A stretch of DNA of 64,000 nucleotides from Paenibacillus beijingensis (GCF_000961095.1 NZ_CP011058.1:2013001-2077000), one strand, 5' to 3'. Shown: positions 1-8,548, numbered from the stretch's first letter. Translations and numbers: made by a program. Notes: generated by a model not told the origin, from the sequence alone.

Positions 1-1239
1 AAGTACAACACCGTCATCCGCTCCAAGCTGAGCGACATTAACGCCATGATTAACGAGTCGATTCAAGGCATGCCGATCATTCAGGCGTTCCGCCGCCAGA
101 AAAGCACAGCCAAAGAATTCGATGAGCTGAACGAGGAGTTTTTCAGCTATCAGAGCAAGCTGCTGAGCCTGAATTCGCTCACGTCGCATAATCTGGTGAA
201 CGTGATCCGCAATATTATTTTTATCATCGTCTTATGGATGTTCTGGGGAGATTCCCTTGAGGCGGTCGTCTCGGTCGGCGTGCTGTACGCGTTTATCGAA
301 TATATGAACCGCATGTTCCAGCCGATTGTCGGCATTGTGAACCAGCTGGCCAATCTGGAGACGGCGCGCGTGTCCGCCGGACGCGTCTTTGAACTGCTGG
401 ATCAGCCGGGAACCGACGTGACGAGCGGGACGATGCCCCGTTACCGGGGCGAAGTGGCGTTTGAGAACGTGTCGTTTGCCTACAACAACAACGATTATGT
501 GCTGCGCGACATTTCGTTCCACGCCCGTCAGGGAGAAACCGTCGCGCTCGTCGGGCATACGGGCTCGGGCAAAAGCTCCGTCCTTAACCTGCTGTTCCGG
601 TTTTACGATATTGAAGAAGGACGGATTACGGTCGACGGCAAGGACATCCGCGATATACCGAAGCAGCTGCTGCGCCAGCATATGGGCATCGTGCTGCAGG
701 ACCCGTTCCTGTTCACGGGCACGATCGCTTCCAACATCAGCCTCGATACGCCGGGCATGACGCGTGAACGCATCGAGCAGGCGCTGCGCGATGTCGGCGC
801 GTACGATATGTTTATGGCGCTGCCCGGCGGTCTCGATCATCCGGTCATCGAGAAAGGCAGCACGCTCTCCGCCGGACAGCGGCAGCTGATCTCGTTCGCG
901 AGGGCGCTGGCGCATGATCCCGCCATTCTCATTCTCGACGAGGCGACCGCCAGCATCGACACGGAGACGGAAGCCGTTATTCAAGCAGCGCTCGACGTGC
1001 TCAAAAAAGGCCGTACCACGTTCGTCATCGCGCACCGGCTGTCGACGATCCGCGCGGCCGACCAGATTCTCGTGCTCGACCGCGGCCGGATCGTAGAAAG
1101 CGGCAACCACGATACGTTGATGCTGAGAGGCGGTAAATATTACGCGATGTACCAGCTGCAGTCGGGAGTCAGCCCCTCGCCGTCCGGGTCCGGATCCGGG
1201 TCCGCAACCGCGCCGATACCGGTTCCCTCGACGACGTAA
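1..1239 (+). CDS. ABC exporter half-transporter, 3' part
   Basis: The frame is open from the first base, so the start and most of the membrane domain lie outside the window; about 412 residues remain. The end of the permease is visible as a hydrophobic stretch near residues 60-85, followed by a complete ATPase: Walker A GHTGSGKSS, signature LSAGQRQL, Walker B ILILDEATASID with its catalytic Glu, and the switch His in IAHRLS. It should act at the membrane as one half of an exporter dimer. LSAGQ in place of LSGGQ is common in one half of heterodimeric exporters (YheI/YheH, LmrCD types), so a partner gene just upstream is expected, which is inference. The last 20 residues are a Ser/Gly/Pro-rich tail. 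Substrate unknown. Confidence 0.9.
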   Translation, partial: KYNTVIRSKLSDINAMINESIQGMPIIQAFRRQKSTAKEFDELNEEFFSYQSKLLSLNSLTSHNLVNVIRNIIFIIVLWMFWGDSLEAVVSVGVLYAFIEYMNRMFQPIVGIVNQLANLETARVSAGRVFELLDQPGTDVTSGTMPRYRGEVAFENVSFAYNNNDYVLRDISFHARQGETVALVGHTGSGKSSVLNLLFRFYDIEEGRITVDGKDIRDIPKQLLRQHMGIVLQDPFLFTGTIASNISLDTPGMTRERIEQALRDVGAYDMFMALPGGLDHPVIEKGSTLSAGQRQLISFARALAHDPAILILDEATASIDTETEAVIQAALDVLKKGRTTFVIAHRLSTIRAADQILVLDRGRIVESGNHDTLMLRGGKYYAMYQLQSGVSPSPSGSGSGSATAPIPVPSTT

Positions 1240-1311
1240 GCGGCATCTTAAACCCGAGACGGGTTCAATGTTGAAACTTCTATCCATCCTTTTACTGAAA
1301 AGGCGGCAGAC

Positions 1312-1737
1312 ATGAACGATATTTCATACGAGATCATAGAGAGACTCCCGACAGTTAAGGAGCATAAAACGTTGTGGGAAGCGGTCGGATGGGGACCAAT
1401 CGACACCGAGATGTCTGCGCAATCGATTGCCCATTCGATTTACGGCGTTGTGGCGGTTTCTAACGGTGAAGTCGTCGGAATGGGGCGGATCATTGGCGAC
1501 GGAGCGATGTACTTTTATATCCAGGACGTAGCCGTGCTCCCCGAGTACCAAAGAAAAGGCATCGGCGGCAAGATCGTTGCCCGGCTGCTCGACCATATCA
1601 AAGCTAGAAGATTTACAAACGGAATTGCTTTTGTCGGGCTGTTTGCTTCCCATGGGAAAGAGCCATTTTACGAAACGTTCGGATTCAAAGATTACTCGCC
1701 GAAGATGACAGGAATGTTTACGGTTTTGGATCGATAA
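1312..1737 (+). CDS. GNAT family N-acetyltransferase
   Basis: A 141-residue single-domain protein of normal GNAT length. The acetyl-CoA binding segment is clear around residues 70-95: a DVAVLPEYQRKGIG stretch carrying the Q-x-x-G-x-G pyrophosphate loop, then an amphipathic helix. The C-terminal FYETFGF segment matches the final strand of the fold. It transfers an acetyl group from acetyl-CoA to an unknown small molecule or protein. The start follows an AAGGCGG ribosome site 6 bases upstream. It stands alone between the ABC gene and its own terminator. Confidence 0.88.
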   Translation: MNDISYEIIERLPTVKEHKTLWEAVGWGPIDTEMSAQSIAHSIYGVVAVSNGEVVGMGRIIGDGAMYFYIQDVAVLPEYQRKGIGGKIVARLLDHIKARRFTNGIAFVGLFASHGKEPFYETFGFKDYSPKMTGMFTVLDR

Positions 1738-1742
1738 TTTAG

Positions 1743-1782
1743 AAAAAGGCATACCTGGCATGACCCGGTGATGCCTTTTTTT
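1743..1782 (+). terminator. Rho-independent terminator after the GNAT gene
   Basis: AAAAAGGCAT and ATGCCTTTTT form the two arms, enclosing an 18-base loop region and ending in a run of seven T, five bases after the stop codon. Confidence 0.85.
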
Positions 1783-1920
1783 GCATTTCCGCTCCAAAAC
1801 AAGCCTGGATTGTTTTCCTCGTTCCGCAAAAAGTGGAATAACGTTCCTCTATACTCATATCACTTTGATTTGAAAAAAACAAACAATACCGAGATGCAAA
1901 TGCAGCAGATATGATCGGAT

Positions 1921-1950
1921 TTGAGTGAATTTGAGTGGATTTGAGTGGAC
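1921..1950 (+). repeat. Three tandem copies of a 10-base unit
   Basis: TTGAGTGAAT, TTGAGTGGAT and TTGAGTGGAC follow each other directly, upstream of the MFS gene promoter region. Function unknown; it may be a slipped-strand expansion or an upstream binding array. Confidence 0.8.
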
Positions 1951-1975
1951 ATGAAAAATTTGTTGCCTACTTGCA

Positions 1976-2010
1976 TTGCAAAACCTGATATACTTTTTAT
2001 AAATAAGTAT
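1976..2010 (+). promoter_or_regulatory. Promoter with overlapping inverted repeat for the MFS gene
   Basis: A possible -35 TTGCAA (1976-1981) and -10 TATAAA (1998-2003) are 16 bases apart. An inverted repeat ATACTT-nine bases-AAGTAT (1990-2010) covers the -10 element. TACTT/AAGTA arms of this kind resemble operators of HxlR-type repressors, but no HxlR gene is in view, so the regulator is inference. Confidence 0.45.
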
Positions 2011-2088
2011 CATTACAATACAAGAGTTGTTACAAACAGAGAAAGCACGGGCAACTTTTGTTCAAGAAAGAAAAATTGGGAGGAGAAC

Positions 2089-3291
2089 ATGGAGCAGATT
2101 CAATCCTTAAGCAAAACGAAGGAGGCCGGCTCAAAGTTTCCGATCGCCCTCATATCATTAACGGTCGGTGCCTTTGCGATCGGCATGACGGAATTCGTCA
2201 TTATGGGGCTGCTGCCTAATGTGGCGGATGATCTAAACGTGAGCATCCCGCAGGCGGGACAGCTTATCACGGGCTATGCGCTCGGCGTGGCGGTCGGAGC
2301 GCCCGTTCTGGCCATCCTGACGCACCGGCTGCCGCAAAAACTGCTGCTCTGCCTGCTGATGGTGTTGTTCATTCTCGGCAACGCTGCGGCCGCCCTGGCC
2401 CCGAACTATACGGTACTGATGCTGGCACGGCTGTTCACGGCGCTGGCGCACGGCACATTTTTCGGTGTCGGCTCGATCATCGCCGCCAATCTGGTCCGCC
2501 CGGACAAACAGGCGGGAGCCGTCTCCATTATGATGGCCGGACTGACCGTCGCGAACATTATCGGGGTTCCGTTCGGCACCTTTATCGGCCAGCATTTCGG
2601 ATGGAGAGCCACCTTCGGCTCGATCGTCATTATGGGGATTCTGTCGTTCATCGGCATTGCGGCCCTCATTCCAAAAATCCGGCCCGACGCCTCCTCCAGC
2701 CTGCTCCGGCAGGTCAAAGCGCTCGCGCAGCCCAAGCTGCTGCTCGTCTATGCCGCCGGAGCGTTCGGCCTGTGCAGCCTGTTCACCGTGTTCACTTACA
2801 TTGCGCCGCTGCTGCAGGATGTGACCGGCTTCGCCGAGCACAGCGTGACCTGGATTCTGATCCTGTTCGGCTGCGGCGTCACGCTCGGCAACATCGTCGG
2901 CGGCAAGCTGGCGGATTGGAAGCTGATGCCGGTGCTGATCGGCAACTTCGCGCTGCTCGTCGTCATCTTCGCGCTGCTGTCGTTTACGGACCGCTATCCG
3001 GTAGCGGCCGTCATCACAATCTTCGTGTGGGGAGCGTTGGCGTTCGGCCTGCTGCCCGGTCTGCAGGTCCGCATTATGACGCTTGCTAAAGATGCGCCCG
3101 CGCTTGCATCCACCACCAATCATTCCGTCCTGAATCTGGGCAATGCATGCGGTGCCTACCTCGGAGGACACGCCATCATTTTGTTCGGATTGTCGTCCCT
3201 CCCATGGTTCGGTGCGCTGCTCAGCCTGATCGGTCTGCTGATCGTCCTGATCATTTATGTAATGGACCGGAAAGGCGTACAATCGGCATAA
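2089..3291 (+). CDS. MFS efflux transporter, AraJ/YdhP-like
   Basis: A 400-residue major facilitator protein with about 12 hydrophobic segments. The N-terminal half starts with the conserved GAFAIGMTEFVIMGLLP helix found in the sugar-efflux/drug-efflux (AraJ, YdhP, Bcr-like) subgroup. The frame is open for 48 more codons upstream, but GGGAGGAGAAC directly before ATG at 2089 fixes the start there. It probably exports small toxic compounds or sugars by proton antiport; substrate not readable. It is a single gene with a strong terminator behind it. Its leader holds the palindrome noted at 1990-2010, suggesting induction by an unlinked repressor. Confidence 0.88.
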   Translation: MEQIQSLSKTKEAGSKFPIALISLTVGAFAIGMTEFVIMGLLPNVADDLNVSIPQAGQLITGYALGVAVGAPVLAILTHRLPQKLLLCLLMVLFILGNAAAALAPNYTVLMLARLFTALAHGTFFGVGSIIAANLVRPDKQAGAVSIMMAGLTVANIIGVPFGTFIGQHFGWRATFGSIVIMGILSFIGIAALIPKIRPDASSSLLRQVKALAQPKLLLVYAAGAFGLCSLFTVFTYIAPLLQDVTGFAEHSVTWILILFGCGVTLGNIVGGKLADWKLMPVLIGNFALLVVIFALLSFTDRYPVAAVITIFVWGALAFGLLPGLQVRIMTLAKDAPALASTTNHSVLNLGNACGAYLGGHAIILFGLSSLPWFGALLSLIGLLIVLIIYVMDRKGVQSA

Positions 3292-3310
3292 CGATCGGGC
3301 AAACAACATG

Positions 3311-3355
3311 GAAGGCATCGTCTTTAGCAGGACGATGGCCTTCCTCTTTTGTTTT
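3311..3355 (+). terminator. Terminator between the MFS and SRPBCC genes
   Basis: GAAGGC-ATCGTC and GACGATGGCCTTC arms around a short loop, then a T-rich tract (CTCTTTTGTTTTATTTG). It lies between convergent genes and overlaps the last bases of the opposite one. Confidence 0.8.
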
Positions 3356-3797
3356 ATTTGCGATTACCGGCGTTCGAATTGTCGGCAATGCTTGCAAGTA
3401 CCGCTTCCCACTTCAGCTTCATCTCTTCGCGGACGGCAGAATCGCTAAGATGCTCCTGGTGGAAACTGATCGTCGTTTTTGAATCGTCGCTGCCCAAGAA
3501 GCGAATTTGCAGCGTGGACGCTCGCGCCCACCCTTTCTTCCGCCAAGTCAACCGAAGCTGGCTAAGCGGCTTCACGATGCGAATCTCGCCTGTAATGCCT
3601 TCTTCGGATTCATACGTAAAGCCCGGTCGAAGTTCCGGCGGCGGCAAATGGCCAAGCCATAACGTCATCCCTTCCGTTGAAGTCACCTTATTCCAGGCCT
3701 GCTCCCTTGTGAGCGGCAGTGTTCGCCTGACCCCGATCTGGAATCCGGTTGCAGCCGTCTGTCCAACAGGTTTACCGTTCATCGTTCGCGCCTCCAT
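3354..3797 (-). CDS. SRPBCC (AHSA1/START-like) domain protein
   Basis: A 147-residue protein of the SRPBCC fold. Typical features are the early RTLPLTREQAW strand-helix, the acidic loop with W..HLPPP, a middle ITGEIRIVKPLSQLRLTW strand pair and a long C-terminal helix (W near residue 129). Such proteins bind hydrophobic ligands in a deep cavity, and AHSA1-type members are often stress-linked. No partner gene is adjacent; the gene has its own promoter region, with a CATTATAATG palindrome near 3820. The exact function cannot be read from the sequence. Confidence 0.82.
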   Translation of the reverse strand: MEARTMNGKPVGQTAATGFQIGVRRTLPLTREQAWNKVTSTEGMTLWLGHLPPPELRPGFTYESEEGITGEIRIVKPLSQLRLTWRKKGWARASTLQIRFLGSDDSKTTISFHQEHLSDSAVREEMKLKWEAVLASIADNSNAGNRK

Positions 3798-4089
3798 TCG
3801 TCGTCTTCCATAATTTCATTATAATGGAATGATGTGGGCAGCGACAGATGACCGCTTATACCGCTGCTCCGGAACCACATTCAGTCATTTGCGCCGGTTG
3901 ACTGCGGCAGCTGTCCGGAACCTCTCCGTTTCTTGCATCCAATCGCGAACCACCAAACGTTTCGGTTCGTCGGCGGGCTAAAGCATCTTTACAATGGAAG
4001 GAATTTCTGAATTAATATTGAAATTTCTACCATATTCGGCTACTCTGAATAAAATTATGAGTATTCGCAAATATGACGGGAGTGAGAGC

Positions 4090-4554
4090 ATGAAGCGCAA
4101 AATACTGGTGAGTGCATGTCTGCTTGGACACAAAGTGAGATATGACAATGGCGACGTACCATGTCTTGATCCGCGGTTCCTGAAATGGTATGAAGAAGGT
4201 CGTTTGATCCATATTTGTCCGGAGGTTACGGGAGGTCTTCCAACTCCCAGGCCGGACGCTCAAATACAAGGCGATCGCGTCGTCACCGGCTCGGGAACCG
4301 ACGTAACAGAAGCGTTCGAGAAGGGTGCCCGGGCCGCGCTTCAGCTTGCTGAGGAAAACGACGTTGCGCTCGTCATCCTGAAGCAGGACAGTCCGTCATG
4401 CGGAACTTTATTCGTTTATGACGGCACTTTTACCGATACGAAAATATCCGGCGAAGGGCGCACGACCTCATTGCTGCGCAAGAACGGCTTTCAAGTTTTC
4501 GGTGAAGACCAGCTGGATGAAGTGGAGAAGGCGCTCGCCATCATCGACGGGTAA
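4090..4554 (+). CDS. DUF523 family protein
   Basis: A 154-residue DUF523 (YbbK-like) protein. It starts KILVSACLLGHKVRYDNG, the hallmark beginning of the family, and also shows the CPEVTGGLPTPR segment and the later DSPSCG motif; the three cysteine-bearing motifs may bind a metal or cluster. The frame extends 32 codons upstream, but GGGAGTGAGAG just before ATG 4090 and the family's usual N-terminus support this start. The biochemical role of the family is not established. It is followed 125 bases later by a PAP2 gene on the same strand. Confidence 0.88.
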   Translation: MKRKILVSACLLGHKVRYDNGDVPCLDPRFLKWYEEGRLIHICPEVTGGLPTPRPDAQIQGDRVVTGSGTDVTEAFEKGARAALQLAEENDVALVILKQDSPSCGTLFVYDGTFTDTKISGEGRTTSLLRKNGFQVFGEDQLDEVEKALAIIDG

Positions 4555-4679
4555 GCATCATGCGCTCCTCGGCCTCGCCTCGCCTTGCCGGGGACGATTG
4601 GCTTTCCTCATGGTCAAGCCCTCGTGTTCCAGTTGTCATTGCTGCACTTTGATATCCAGTAAACAGGAGCGAACAATAA

Positions 4680-5336
4680 ATGAATGAATTCAAGCGGGTA
4701 CGGGGAGCATTTGGCCTGGCGGTCCTGCTCACCCTTGGATTTGCACTGATTGCAATGATGGTTCGTTACGAAAAAATTGCAGGATTCGATTCGGCGATCA
4801 TTTCCGTTATAACCGGGCTGCGTTCAAGCGCGCTGACCCCGGTTATGCGATTCTTTTCGGCCATCGGAGGCGGAACCGTCTCAACTATTTTATCATTCGT
4901 AATGCTCGGGATTCTTTACCTTATTTTCCGTCAACGGAGAGAGCTGATTTTCTTTCTCTTTGTCTCGGTCGGATCGCTGCTTATAAATTCACTATTCAAA
5001 AATCTGTTCCAACGGGAGCGTCCGATCTCACAGTTCGTGGAGGAAGGAGGATTCAGCTTTCCGAGCGGTCAATCCATGGCGGCGATGGCTCTATATGGAA
5101 CGGCAGCTTATTTGCTTGCCCGTCATGCAGCGAGTACAAAGGCCAAAATCGTCATTATCGCAATCAGTCTTTCCATGGTTGTCATCATCGGCGCGAGCCG
5201 CATTTATCTCGGCGCCCATTACCCGAGCGACATCATGGGCGGATATTCGGCAACCGCCGCCTGGCTGTGCCTGTCGGTTGTCTTGTTCAACGGCACAACC
5301 GGCACCAAAAAAAGGCGCATGACAGCGGACATGTGA
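4680..5336 (+). CDS. PAP2-family membrane phosphatase
   Basis: A 218-residue integral membrane protein with about six hydrophobic segments. Motif 1 is KNLFQRERP (K-x6-RP), motif 3 is SRIYLGAHYPSD (SR-x5-H-x3-D). Motif 2 reads PSGQSM where the family normally has PSGH, so the usual general-acid histidine is replaced by Gln. Family members dephosphorylate phosphatidylglycerol phosphate, undecaprenyl pyrophosphate or similar lipids at the outer membrane face. Ribosome site AGGAG is 9-13 bases before the ATG. Reduced or altered activity is possible because of the changed residue. Confidence 0.87.
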   Translation: MNEFKRVRGAFGLAVLLTLGFALIAMMVRYEKIAGFDSAIISVITGLRSSALTPVMRFFSAIGGGTVSTILSFVMLGILYLIFRQRRELIFFLFVSVGSLLINSLFKNLFQRERPISQFVEEGGFSFPSGQSMAAMALYGTAAYLLARHAASTKAKIVIIAISLSMVVIIGASRIYLGAHYPSDIMGGYSATAAWLCLSVVLFNGTTGTKKRRMTADM

Positions 5337-5418
5337 GATAAACCTTTATCGAGGTCTTTCGAAGATGTTCGACCGCGTTTAAATGACCCTGCGAAAATCC
5401 ATTATTGGAGGGATTGCA

Positions 5419-5583
5419 ATGGATGAGAGAAACAACCCTCAACCGAATAAAGAAATCGGTACGATTGTGAAATTTTCGGTAGGCATATTAGCTGCGTACC
5501 TTACTTCTCAAATGATGATGAAATTGCTCGATCTTTCCATGTGGTTTTATGAGCTTGGTTACTCGTTAGGAAAGATAAACTAG
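5419..5583 (+). CDS. Small membrane protein, 54 residues
   Basis: The frame opens at 5383, but TTGGAGGGATTGCA before ATG 5419 makes this the likely start. The 54-residue product has a polar N-terminus (about 14 residues, Asn/Pro rich) and then one or two hydrophobic stretches (FSVGILAAYL and a Met/Leu-rich segment). I do not recognise it. Good ribosome site and a normal stop suggest a real small gene, perhaps cotranscribed with the PAP2 gene 82 bases upstream. Confidence 0.6.
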   Translation: MDERNNPQPNKEIGTIVKFSVGILAAYLTSQMMMKLLDLSMWFYELGYSLGKIN

Positions 5584-5611
5584 TAGACGCTCCGAAAACC
5601 TTCCGATGATC

Positions 5612-5795
5612 TAACGGAACTCCCTGCACTTATTTTGCATTTATGAGCCCATTTGGATATTTAACGGAACTGACAGCTCTTAATCGATTTAAAATGGTAT
5701 ATTTTCGGTAGAAAAACAGAAATAAGGTCCGATACATCCGTTAGATTTTCAAATCGGACAATATGAGCTGAATAACGTCAACTGCTTCCGTTAGC
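5612..5795. repeat. Intergenic dispersed repeat, copy 1
   Basis: A roughly 184-base noncoding block built on TAACGG/CCGTTA words: TAACGG at 5612 and 5662, CCGTTAGA at 5738, TAACGTC at 5773, CCGTTAGC at 5788. The second copy at 60280-60464 has the same words at spacings of 50, 77, 35 and 15 bases (here 50, 76, 35, 15), although the DNA between them has diverged. It fills most of the gap 5584-5928, where no gene is seen. Confidence 0.8.
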
Positions 5796-5928
5796 ACCCA
5801 AAAACAACCCGTAATGGTGACGGTTTTTCAGGATCGTTCTAATAGAGATCATTCCACAATAACAAGTAACCCTTCCAGGTTAAGCTTTGTTCAATGACGT
5901 TCCCCTGAAAACTTCAAACGGCGGCTCA

Positions 5929-6837
5929 TCACTTTGTATAACTTTGCGGCATCGGTGATGCGGGCGATTCTTTTTTTCCTGCGAACCGCCGAGCGAGCGC
6001 CACACACAGGACGACGGCGATATTCACGGCGACGATCGGCCAGCCGACCGGCTCGTGCAGGACGACAGACGCAAGCAGCAGGCCGAAGAAAGGCTGGAGA
6101 AGCTGCAGCTGTCCGACCGCCGCAATGCCGCCCTGGGCAAGTCCGCGATACCAGAAAACAAAGCCGATGAGCATGCTGAACAAGGAGACATAAGCCATGC
6201 TGAAGAGAGCAGGACGACCGATACCCGTCCACGAATCCGGCATGTAATAAAACGAAAGCGGCAGCATAACGGGAAGCGACAGAACGAGCGCCCACGAGAT
6301 CACCTGCCAGCCCCCCAACCGCCGCGAAAGCCGCGCCCCTTCCGCATAACCGAGACCGCACACGATAATCGCAGCCACCATGAGCGCGTCGCCAACCGGT
6401 GAGGATGAAAACCCCCGGGTTAGGGTGAAGCCTGCTACGAGGACACTGCCTGCCGCGGAGAAGATCCAGAATGCCGGCCGCGGGCGTTCCCCGCCGCGCA
6501 ATACGCCGAACACCGCCGTCATGAGCGGCAGAATCCCAACGAATACGATCGCATGAGCCGATGTGACATACTGAAGCGCCAACGCGGTCAGCAGCGGAAA
6601 ACCGACGACGACGCCGAGCGCGACAATGAATAGCGGAAAGATGTCGCCCCGGTCAGGCCGCTGCTGCCGGAAAACGAGCAGCAACGCTCCGGCAAGCATG
6701 CCGGCGATCGCGGCGCGGAACACCGTGAGGAACAGCGGATCGAAATCCGCCACAGCGAGGCGCGTTGCAGGCAGCGAGCCGCTGAAGATGAGTACGCCGA
6801 GGAAACCGTTGAACCAGCCGCTTGTTGTTTTTTTCAT
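5929..6837 (-). CDS. EamA/DMT family transporter
   Basis: A 302-residue membrane protein with ten hydrophobic segments in two EamA repeats (roughly residues 8-138 and 150-285). It starts best at ATG 6837, because GGAG then lies 8 bases upstream; two earlier in-frame ATGs sit too close to that site. Drug/metabolite transporters of this type usually export amino acids or metabolites. It is divergent from a MocR regulator across a 130-base region holding paired operators, so control by that regulator is likely. The C-terminal tail is basic. Confidence 0.87.
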   Translation of the reverse strand: MKKTTSGWFNGFLGVLIFSGSLPATRLAVADFDPLFLTVFRAAIAGMLAGALLLVFRQQRPDRGDIFPLFIVALGVVVGFPLLTALALQYVTSAHAIVFVGILPLMTAVFGVLRGGERPRPAFWIFSAAGSVLVAGFTLTRGFSSSPVGDALMVAAIIVCGLGYAEGARLSRRLGGWQVISWALVLSLPVMLPLSFYYMPDSWTGIGRPALFSMAYVSLFSMLIGFVFWYRGLAQGGIAAVGQLQLLQPFFGLLLASVVLHEPVGWPIVAVNIAVVLCVALARRFAGKKESPASPMPQSYTK

Positions 6838-6871
6838 TCCCATCACTCCAAAATAGGATCTTCGATTGATT

Positions 6872-6932
6872 TGTATTATAATGGATACAATTCCCTATAT
6901 GAATTATTCTTTTATCCATCTGTATGGATACA
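6872..6932. promoter_or_regulatory. MocR-type operator pair between the DMT and MocR genes
   Basis: The 9-mer ATGGATACA occurs twice as a direct repeat, at 6881-6889 and 6924-6932, 43 bases apart (about four helical turns). Each lies in an inverted repeat: TGTAT..ATACA (6872-6889) and TATCCAT-CTGT-ATGGATA (6913-6930). MocR proteins such as GabR are known to bind spaced direct repeats, so these are likely the binding sites of the adjacent regulator. Confidence 0.65.
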
Positions 6933-6969
6933 GAAAGGGTCAAAAATTCATCCGGGTGGAGGCTAATCG

Positions 6970-8346
6970 ATGCCAAATAAGCAGGAAACCATTCTACAAG
7001 CCATTCGCTCGGACATCGCCGCAGGCCGCATCAAGCCCGGCCAGAAGCTGGCGTCTATCCGCAAGATGAGCGAAAGATTCGATTGCAGCCTCAATACGAT
7101 CATTCGTGTCTATCAGGAGCTCGAACGGCAGTATCTTATTTATTCACGCCCAAAAAGCGGTTATTTTGTCGTAGCTGAAGAAGCGCTTTCCCCCCTGCTG
7201 CAAACCAAACGGATCGATTTTGCATCAGCGGCTCCCGATGCCGCGTCAATGCCGAAAGAAGACTTCCGCCAATGCTTGAACAAAGCGATGGAATTATATG
7301 AGTCGTCCATATTCACCTATCCCGATCCGCAGGGGTTGCTTTCTCTGCGCCAGGAGATCGTGAAGCTGTTTCAGCAGCAGCAGGTTTTTCCTTCCGCTCA
7401 GCAAATTTTTATGTTTTCCGGTGCCCAGCAAGCTCTCCATCTTTTGGCCGGGATGCCTTTTCCGAATGGAAAAACGAACATTCTGGTCGAGCAGCCGACG
7501 TACAGAGGAATGGTGGCCGCGCTTGAGACCCAAAGACAAACCGTCATCGGCATCGAAAGAACGCCTGAGGGAATCGATTGGGACACGTTAGAGCGCCATT
7601 TTCAACGCAATATGATCAAGTTTTTCTATACCATCCCGCGCTTCCACAATCCGCTGGGCACTTCTTACACCGCGGAAGAAAAGCAGCGGCTCTCCGAACT
7701 CGCCAAAGCGTATGACGTCTACATCGTCGAGGACGACTATCTTGCCGATTTGGAAACAAACCGTAAAGAGGACCCGATTCACGCTTATCATGGAGCCAGC
7801 CATGTCATTTATCTCCGAAGCTTCTCCAAAATCATGCTGCCCGGATTAAGGCTTGCCGCGGCCGCGGTGCCGGCTTCGCTCATTCCACTGCTGCAGTGGC
7901 ACAAATATGCGGCGGATCTGAGCACCTCCGTGCTGTCTCAAGGTGTGCTGGAAATTTACATGAAGTCCGGGATGTATGCTCATCATGCGAAGCAGATGAA
8001 AGCGATGTACCACCGCCGCATCAAGCATCTGGCTGAAACCGCCCGGCGGTTGCTCCCCAAAGAGTGCTTGCATACGACCCAAAATTGCGGGGGGCTCTTT
8101 GCTTCCATCCGCCTTCCCGACTCCGTTCACACCGAAGATTTGGTCAAGCGGTTGGAGGATCGCGGCGTCGATGTACTGGCAGCCGATAATCATTTCCTTG
8201 CCTCTTTCCCCAAGCTTAACCTGCTGCGCCTCAGCATCATCAGGACCGATGAGCAAGCGATTGAGGAAGGCATCCGCATCATAGCCGAAGAGCTGGAGCT
8301 AGCAAGGGCAAACTGGCAGCGTCCCAAAGCCCCTTTTTCGATATGA
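6970..8346 (+). CDS. MocR-family (GntR plus aminotransferase-like) regulator
   Basis: A 458-residue fusion: an N-terminal GntR winged helix (residues 1-70, with the IRKMSERFDCSLNTIIRVYQ recognition region) and a class I aminotransferase fold. The PLP-lysine region is visible as YLRSFSKIMLPGLRLAA, and the PLP-phosphate/aspartate region as VEDDYLADLE. MocR regulators sense PLP or amino-compound adducts. GGTGGAGG lies ahead of the ATG. It is divergent from the DMT exporter, which is its likely target together with itself. Terminator follows at 8391. Confidence 0.92.
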   Translation: MPNKQETILQAIRSDIAAGRIKPGQKLASIRKMSERFDCSLNTIIRVYQELERQYLIYSRPKSGYFVVAEEALSPLLQTKRIDFASAAPDAASMPKEDFRQCLNKAMELYESSIFTYPDPQGLLSLRQEIVKLFQQQQVFPSAQQIFMFSGAQQALHLLAGMPFPNGKTNILVEQPTYRGMVAALETQRQTVIGIERTPEGIDWDTLERHFQRNMIKFFYTIPRFHNPLGTSYTAEEKQRLSELAKAYDVYIVEDDYLADLETNRKEDPIHAYHGASHVIYLRSFSKIMLPGLRLAAAAVPASLIPLLQWHKYAADLSTSVLSQGVLEIYMKSGMYAHHAKQMKAMYHRRIKHLAETARRLLPKECLHTTQNCGGLFASIRLPDSVHTEDLVKRLEDRGVDVLAADNHFLASFPKLNLLRLSIIRTDEQAIEEGIRIIAEELELARANWQRPKAPFSI

Positions 8347-8390
8347 ATAGAAAAGATGCTTGAACGCATGTCCGCGCAGCATGAACGTAC

Positions 8391-8450
8391 AAAGAAATCG
8401 CTCCTTTCCAATGGGTGCTCGACCCATTTGAAAGGAGCGATTTCTTTTTT
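8391..8450 (+). terminator. Terminator after the MocR gene
   Basis: AAAGAAATCGCTCCTTTC pairs with GAAAGGAGCGATTTCTTT, with an inner AATGGGT/ACCCATT hairpin, and ends in six T. Confidence 0.85.
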
Positions 8451-8462
8451 GTTTGTCTATGA

Positions 8463-8519
8463 AAAAGGCGCTGCCCCCAGTCATCTTCGATGACTTATGG
8501 GACAGCGTCTTCCTTTTTT
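8463..8519 (-). terminator. Terminator after the heterodimeric ABC operon
   Basis: On the minus strand, AAGACGCTGTCCC pairs with GGGGGCAGCGCCTT around an inner GTCATC/GATGAC stem, followed by TTTTT. It ends the transporter operon 30 bases past its last stop codon. Confidence 0.75.
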
Positions 8520-8548
8520 AAAATCCAATTCATCTATGAGTGCTGCAA

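Noticed and set aside
1945..2088. 48-codon upstream extension of the MFS gene
   Set aside because: It covers the promoter and palindrome; a strong ribosome site lies before ATG 2089.
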